Below are positions 61,522 to 64,000 of a stretch of 64,000 nt of DNA, one piece after another. Each line of letters opens with the position of its first letter. Within the stretch, counting starts at the first letter, position 1. The position numbers and the translations under genes are program-made. Source of the DNA: an uncultured Victivallales bacterium (GTDB lineage Bacteria > Verrucomicrobiota > Lentisphaeria > Victivallales > UBA1829); the NCBI GenBank assembly GCA_944390795.1, contig CALXRI010000006.1, positions 64,558-128,557 of the forward strand, read 5' to 3'. Under the pieces are notes generated by a model. It did no database searches, was not told the origin of the DNA, and saw only the letters and a program-made list of their open reading frames with translations.

Positions 61522-62057
61522 TGTTCAGTATTTTCAAACTCAAAGACTCAACGCCGCTGAATGACCGCGAGTCTGTGTATCTGATGAAGATGCTTCAGCG
61601 GTATTCCGTGACGCGGCAGGGGCTCTGGCTTCAGGAGCTGGATTACCGAAAATTTCAGTTCCTGTGGTGTGCCGGAATGCTTGATTCCGGCGGCGTGATG
61701 GGATGTTTTTCCCCGATTTTCCAGAGCTGTGTGTTTCTGCTTCCGTCCGGAGAGCCGGAAGTCCTGCCGCAAAAAAAATATGATGTCGGTCGGTGCTACT
61801 GGGTGGAACAGCTTTTCCCTACGATCATTCACGAGCTCCGCCACGCTTACCAGTGGGAAAAAAGCAAATTCGCTTACATCCTTTTCGCTCTTCCGGTTAT
61901 CAGGCAGTTCACGCTGGAATACGGCGCGAACAAGGCGCAGAAGGAGTGCGCCGATTTTCTGCGCAGATGGACCGCTGAATGGGATTACCGCGAGGCGGCG
62001 GCACGCGGGATGGCAGAGCAGATCATACTGGAAAAGGAGGAGAACTATGTCTCTTGA
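61518..62057 (+). CDS. Phage HExxH-motif protein, putative metallopeptidase
   Basis: 179 residues. 'FPTIIHELRHAYQWEKSKF' near residue 108 contains HELRH, a zinc-peptidase HExxH motif in a helix, with acidic residues further on ('LEYGANKAQKECADF') that could supply the third ligand. The rest is hydrophobic-helical. It may process virion proteins or the host wall; no peptidoglycan-binding domain is seen. It overlaps its neighbours on both sides (ATGA upstream, 11 bases downstream). Confidence 0.55.
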   Translation: MMFSIFKLKDSTPLNDRESVYLMKMLQRYSVTRQGLWLQELDYRKFQFLWCAGMLDSGGVMGCFSPIFQSCVFLLPSGEPEVLPQKKYDVGRCYWVEQLFPTIIHELRHAYQWEKSKFAYILFALPVIRQFTLEYGANKAQKECADFLRRWTAEWDYREAAARGMAEQIILEKEENYVS

Positions 62058-62463
62058 TACGTTGAAAGAACTCATTTTCAAGGCAAGGAACCTTCAGCTT
62101 GAACACGTCGAAATTCTGGACAAATACAGCATCACGCAGGTCGAAAGCATTTACAACGGCATCGGGCCGGACCGGTTCCCGGCAATTATCCGGAAGGCCC
62201 TGAACAAGCTCCATCCGACGCTTCAGGTTGTGGCCCTGATCCACGATCTTGAATATCACGAGGGTGGCACGCGCGAACAGTTCACGGAGTCGAATGATCG
62301 CTTCTACCGCAACGGAAAGACTGCGGCATTTGCCGCTTATTCGTGGTATGATCCGCGCAGGTATCTGGTATGGAACAAGGCGCGGCAGTTCCGGAACCTC
62401 TGCCAGCTTTTCGGCTGGAAGGGATGGACGAAAACCGAAGAACAGGAGGGCGCGGCAACATGA
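62047..62463 (+). CDS. Phage protein with HDxxYH motif
   Basis: 138 residues from the ATG at 62047 with AAGGAGGAG. 'LQVVALIHDLEYHEGGTREQFTESNDRFYRNG' near residues 65-92 holds HDLEYH and ND..FY, reminiscent of small phage proteins with a His-Asp core and, more loosely, of phospholipase A2-like 'HD..Y' sites. The C-terminus is basic and aromatic (WYDPRRYLVWNKARQF, LFGWKGW), which suggests contact with membrane or nucleic acid. I cannot assign a function. Overlaps the holin-like gene by ATGA. Confidence 0.55.
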   Translation: MSLDTLKELIFKARNLQLEHVEILDKYSITQVESIYNGIGPDRFPAIIRKALNKLHPTLQVVALIHDLEYHEGGTREQFTESNDRFYRNGKTAAFAAYSWYDPRRYLVWNKARQFRNLCQLFGWKGWTKTEEQEGAAT

Positions 62464-62720
62464 GCGAAGAGTGGGCAATCGCGCTTCTGTCTTTTGCGCT
62501 TACCGTGATGACAACGGTCCTCGGCTGGGTGGCAACGGAAATCCGGCTGCTTCACAAGGCGTTGTCGCAATACGTCCATCGGGAGGACTGCGCAAGCGAT
62601 ATGAGCGCGCATTGCGACCGGCTGGAGAAGCTGGAAAACAAGGTAAGCGAAAACAGCGAGAAGCTCGCCGCGATCGAGCAGTATCACACGATGATCAACG
62701 TCCCGATTCTGAAAAAATAA
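62460..62720 (+). CDS. Holin-like small membrane protein
   Basis: 86 residues from the ATG at 62460. One N-terminal hydrophobic span (EEWAIALLSFALTVMTTVLGWVA), then a charged part with HREDC and a short coiled coil (DRLEKLENKVSENSEKLAAIE). Single-span proteins of this size and shape next to lysis genes are often class III holins or their partners. The layout (span, then coiled coil in the cytosol) fits but is not proof. Confidence 0.55.
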   Translation: MSEEWAIALLSFALTVMTTVLGWVATEIRLLHKALSQYVHREDCASDMSAHCDRLEKLENKVSENSEKLAAIEQYHTMINVPILKK

Positions 62721-62750
62721 CAGGCGCAGTGCGCCGGAAAGGAAAACATT

Positions 62751-63215
62751 ATGGAAACCAAACTTTTCACCCTGCTTCTGCCGCTTCTGGCAGTCGCCCT
62801 GTTCCTGCTGACCGGATGCGCGGCGACCCGGAGCACAATCACGGAGTATGACGCGTCCGGGAACATCCTCAGGAAAACGGAAACATCGGAAAGCGTCATC
62901 TCCTCCGTGACGAAATCGACACAGAACAAGAGCGTCATCATCTGGGAGGACGGCTGGGCCGGATACATCAGCGTATCTTCCGGCACGCTCGACGACCCGA
63001 CACCGCACGGCAGAATCTTTGCAGGAAAGGTGAACAAGGGAGCTGTCAGCCTCCTGCCGAACCAGAGCGGACTTCCCGGAATCGCCAAGATCATTCAGGC
63101 GACGAAGAGTGATTTGTCCGTCGGTCTGGATGGCGCGGCTTCGGAAAGTTCGGAAATTACCGCAGGAAACGCAAAAACGGCGCAGGCGGGCGGAAATACG
63201 GAGAAAGCGCAGTGA
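62751..63215 (+). CDS. Phage lipoprotein
   Basis: 154 residues with a GGAAAGGAAA site. Signal peptide and lipobox LLTGC (cysteine near residue 23), then 'AATRSTITEYDASGNILRKTETSESVISSVTKSTQNKSVIIWEDGW', a short beta-hairpin-rich domain, and an alanine/glycine/threonine-rich tail. A lipoprotein right after a holin-like gene may act as an outer-membrane spanin or a superinfection-exclusion factor. It is not long enough or clear enough to choose. Confidence 0.6.
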   Translation: METKLFTLLLPLLAVALFLLTGCAATRSTITEYDASGNILRKTETSESVISSVTKSTQNKSVIIWEDGWAGYISVSSGTLDDPTPHGRIFAGKVNKGAVSLLPNQSGLPGIAKIIQATKSDLSVGLDGAASESSEITAGNAKTAQAGGNTEKAQ

Positions 63216-63499
63216 GCCACTGCGGGTATATCGGTGTGAGCGCCGATGTTTTCAAGTTCCTGAAAACGGAACAGGAAAAACGTATTTTCAAACAGGCAAA
63301 TCAATTGGGGTTTGCCTGTTATTCCTATGCGACGGAAGGAGTTTCCGGAAAAAATGAAGCCCTGAAAGCGGAAGAAATCGCAAATTCGGCGGCAGAATTG
63401 ATGCAGGAGGCTGTTCTCCTGCTGATAAAAAGAAAAGGGAAAAACAGATATGCCGGTTGTTCCGTCAAAACCGCAGAGCGGAAGATACTCGATTGCTGA
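63212..63499 (+). CDS. Small phage protein of unknown function
   Basis: 95 residues from a GTG that overlaps the lipoprotein stop (GTGA), with GGAGAAAG before it. Mixed helical protein ('SADVFKFLKTEQEKRIFKQANQLGFACYSY'), with no known motif. It overlaps the start of the next gene by 51 bases in another frame, which is long, so its 3' end or the next start could be mis-set. Confidence 0.5.
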   Translation: MSHCGYIGVSADVFKFLKTEQEKRIFKQANQLGFACYSYATEGVSGKNEALKAEEIANSAAELMQEAVLLLIKRKGKNRYAGCSVKTAERKILDC

Positions 63500-64000
63500 A
63501 TTGACCCGGATCATCAATGCCATCATCGATTATCTCAGAAACAGCAGACTGCGTCCCGGAAATGGAATCAAAATCAGCGAAACGGCAACTTCTGTCATCA
63601 TATCCGCGGAAACATCCGATTCGTCTTCCGGAAGCGCGGGAGGAGAGAATGTTCCGGCTTATGAAAACTACAGCGGACCGTTCGCAGTAACCATGACGGG
63701 AAATACGCTGCGTGTCAATTCCGGTTTCGCATTGTGCAACGGAACATTCCTTCCCGTTTCCGGAAAGACAATTTCGGCACAAGCAGGATATCTCTGTGTG
63801 GAAACGGAACTGCTGACGGATTCCGGGATCTGGAAACAGCCGGTCGTAAATTACGGGACGCCGGACAAATGCCATTTCCCGATCGCATACATAACCGCAG
63901 GAGAAGACGGATCTCTCTCCGTTCATTCCTGCCGGTGTCCGGTCGCGGTGTTCATTGAAACGGATGTCTGTCCGGTCGAAGAGGAATGGACAAGGGAACA
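63449..64000 (+). CDS. Phage structural protein, 5' part (runs off window)
   Basis: Open from the ATG at 63449 to the window end, 184 codons without a stop. The N-terminus 'SKPQSGRYSIAELTRIINAIIDYLRNSRLRPGNGIKISE' looks like the start of phage fibre or head proteins that open with a short helix and then 'rpG.GI.is'. The rest is beta-rich ('YSGPFAVTMTGNTLRVNSGFALCNGTFLPV'), as in tail-fibre tips. The real start may be later, because of the overlap with the gene before. Confidence 0.6.

Larger units (their letters stand above)
49365..64000 (+). mobile_element. Probable prophage or phage-derived element (left part, runs off window)
   Basis: From 49677 to the window end all genes lie on the + strand, overlap or nearly touch, and encode virion-type proteins: scaffold-like, N4-gp56-type capsid, connector, fibres, holin-like and lipoprotein. 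The block begins right after a tRNA-Arg gene. Integrase, repressor, terminase and portal genes are not seen in these 14.6 kb, so they lie beyond 64000 or are absent. Composition is close to the host genes except for the LRR genes, which are visibly more AT-rich. Confidence 0.75.

Noticed and set aside
49365-64000. CRISPR array
   Set aside because: The regular repeats here are coding (69 bp or 99 bp) without unique spacers.

Overview
The window reads as a chromosomal segment of a Gram-negative, sugar-scavenging bacterium, most likely of the Lentisphaerota (Victivallales) or a close PVC relative. This assignment is inferred from gene content: a stand-alone prepilin-type (FTLIE) secreted protein inside a carbohydrate locus, a DUF4838/CBM9-like secreted protein, several SGNH hydrolases, sugar-phosphate isomerases and Gfo/Idh/MocA oxidoreductases, AraC and GntR/LacI hybrid regulators, RND efflux with a periplasmic adaptor, a secretin, and diaminopimelate synthesis genes. 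No rRNA or marker gene is present to prove it.

Layout. 1-7457: carbohydrate locus with a divergent isomerase/regulator pair, a secreted SGNH esterase, a pseudopilin-like protein, a DUF4838 protein and a sugar-phosphate isomerase. 7700-9341: a small lipoprotein, then about 1.1 kb of gene-poor, probably decayed DNA. 9342-18601: second carbohydrate locus (GH2 glycosidase, AraC regulator, three Gfo/Idh/MocA dehydrogenases, MFS transporter). 18930-35366: a complete-looking Tad (Flp) pilus locus in two convergent operons. It carries a Ser/Thr kinase and three FHA proteins with four FHA domains between them, one fused to the CpaF/TadA motor ATPase. 35750-40482: MarR regulator plus RND efflux pair with a palindromic operator. 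40546-49160: CPBP protease, methylthioadenosine phosphorylase with a polytopic membrane protein, a secreted helical protein, an AraC regulator, tRNA-Gly(CCC), a ferredoxin, and a dapF-dapA-SGNH operon.

49289-64000: tRNA-Arg(TCT), immediately followed by a block of phage virion genes all on the + strand and running off the window end. In order: a small protein, an acidic scaffold-like protein, a zinc-ribbon protein, an N4-gp56-type major capsid protein, head/tail connector candidates, a collagen-like fibre, a second fibre, two adjacent leucine-rich-repeat (BspA-type) proteins, an HExxH protein, a holin-like membrane protein, a lipoprotein and further fibre-like genes. No integrase, terminase or portal gene is visible on this side.

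The most unusual points are the adaptor-like phage protein built of four tandem copies of a module of about 84 residues, the pair of LRR tail genes with near-identical DNA blocks and a shared 3' cap, and the kinase/FHA circuit built into the Tad pilus locus.
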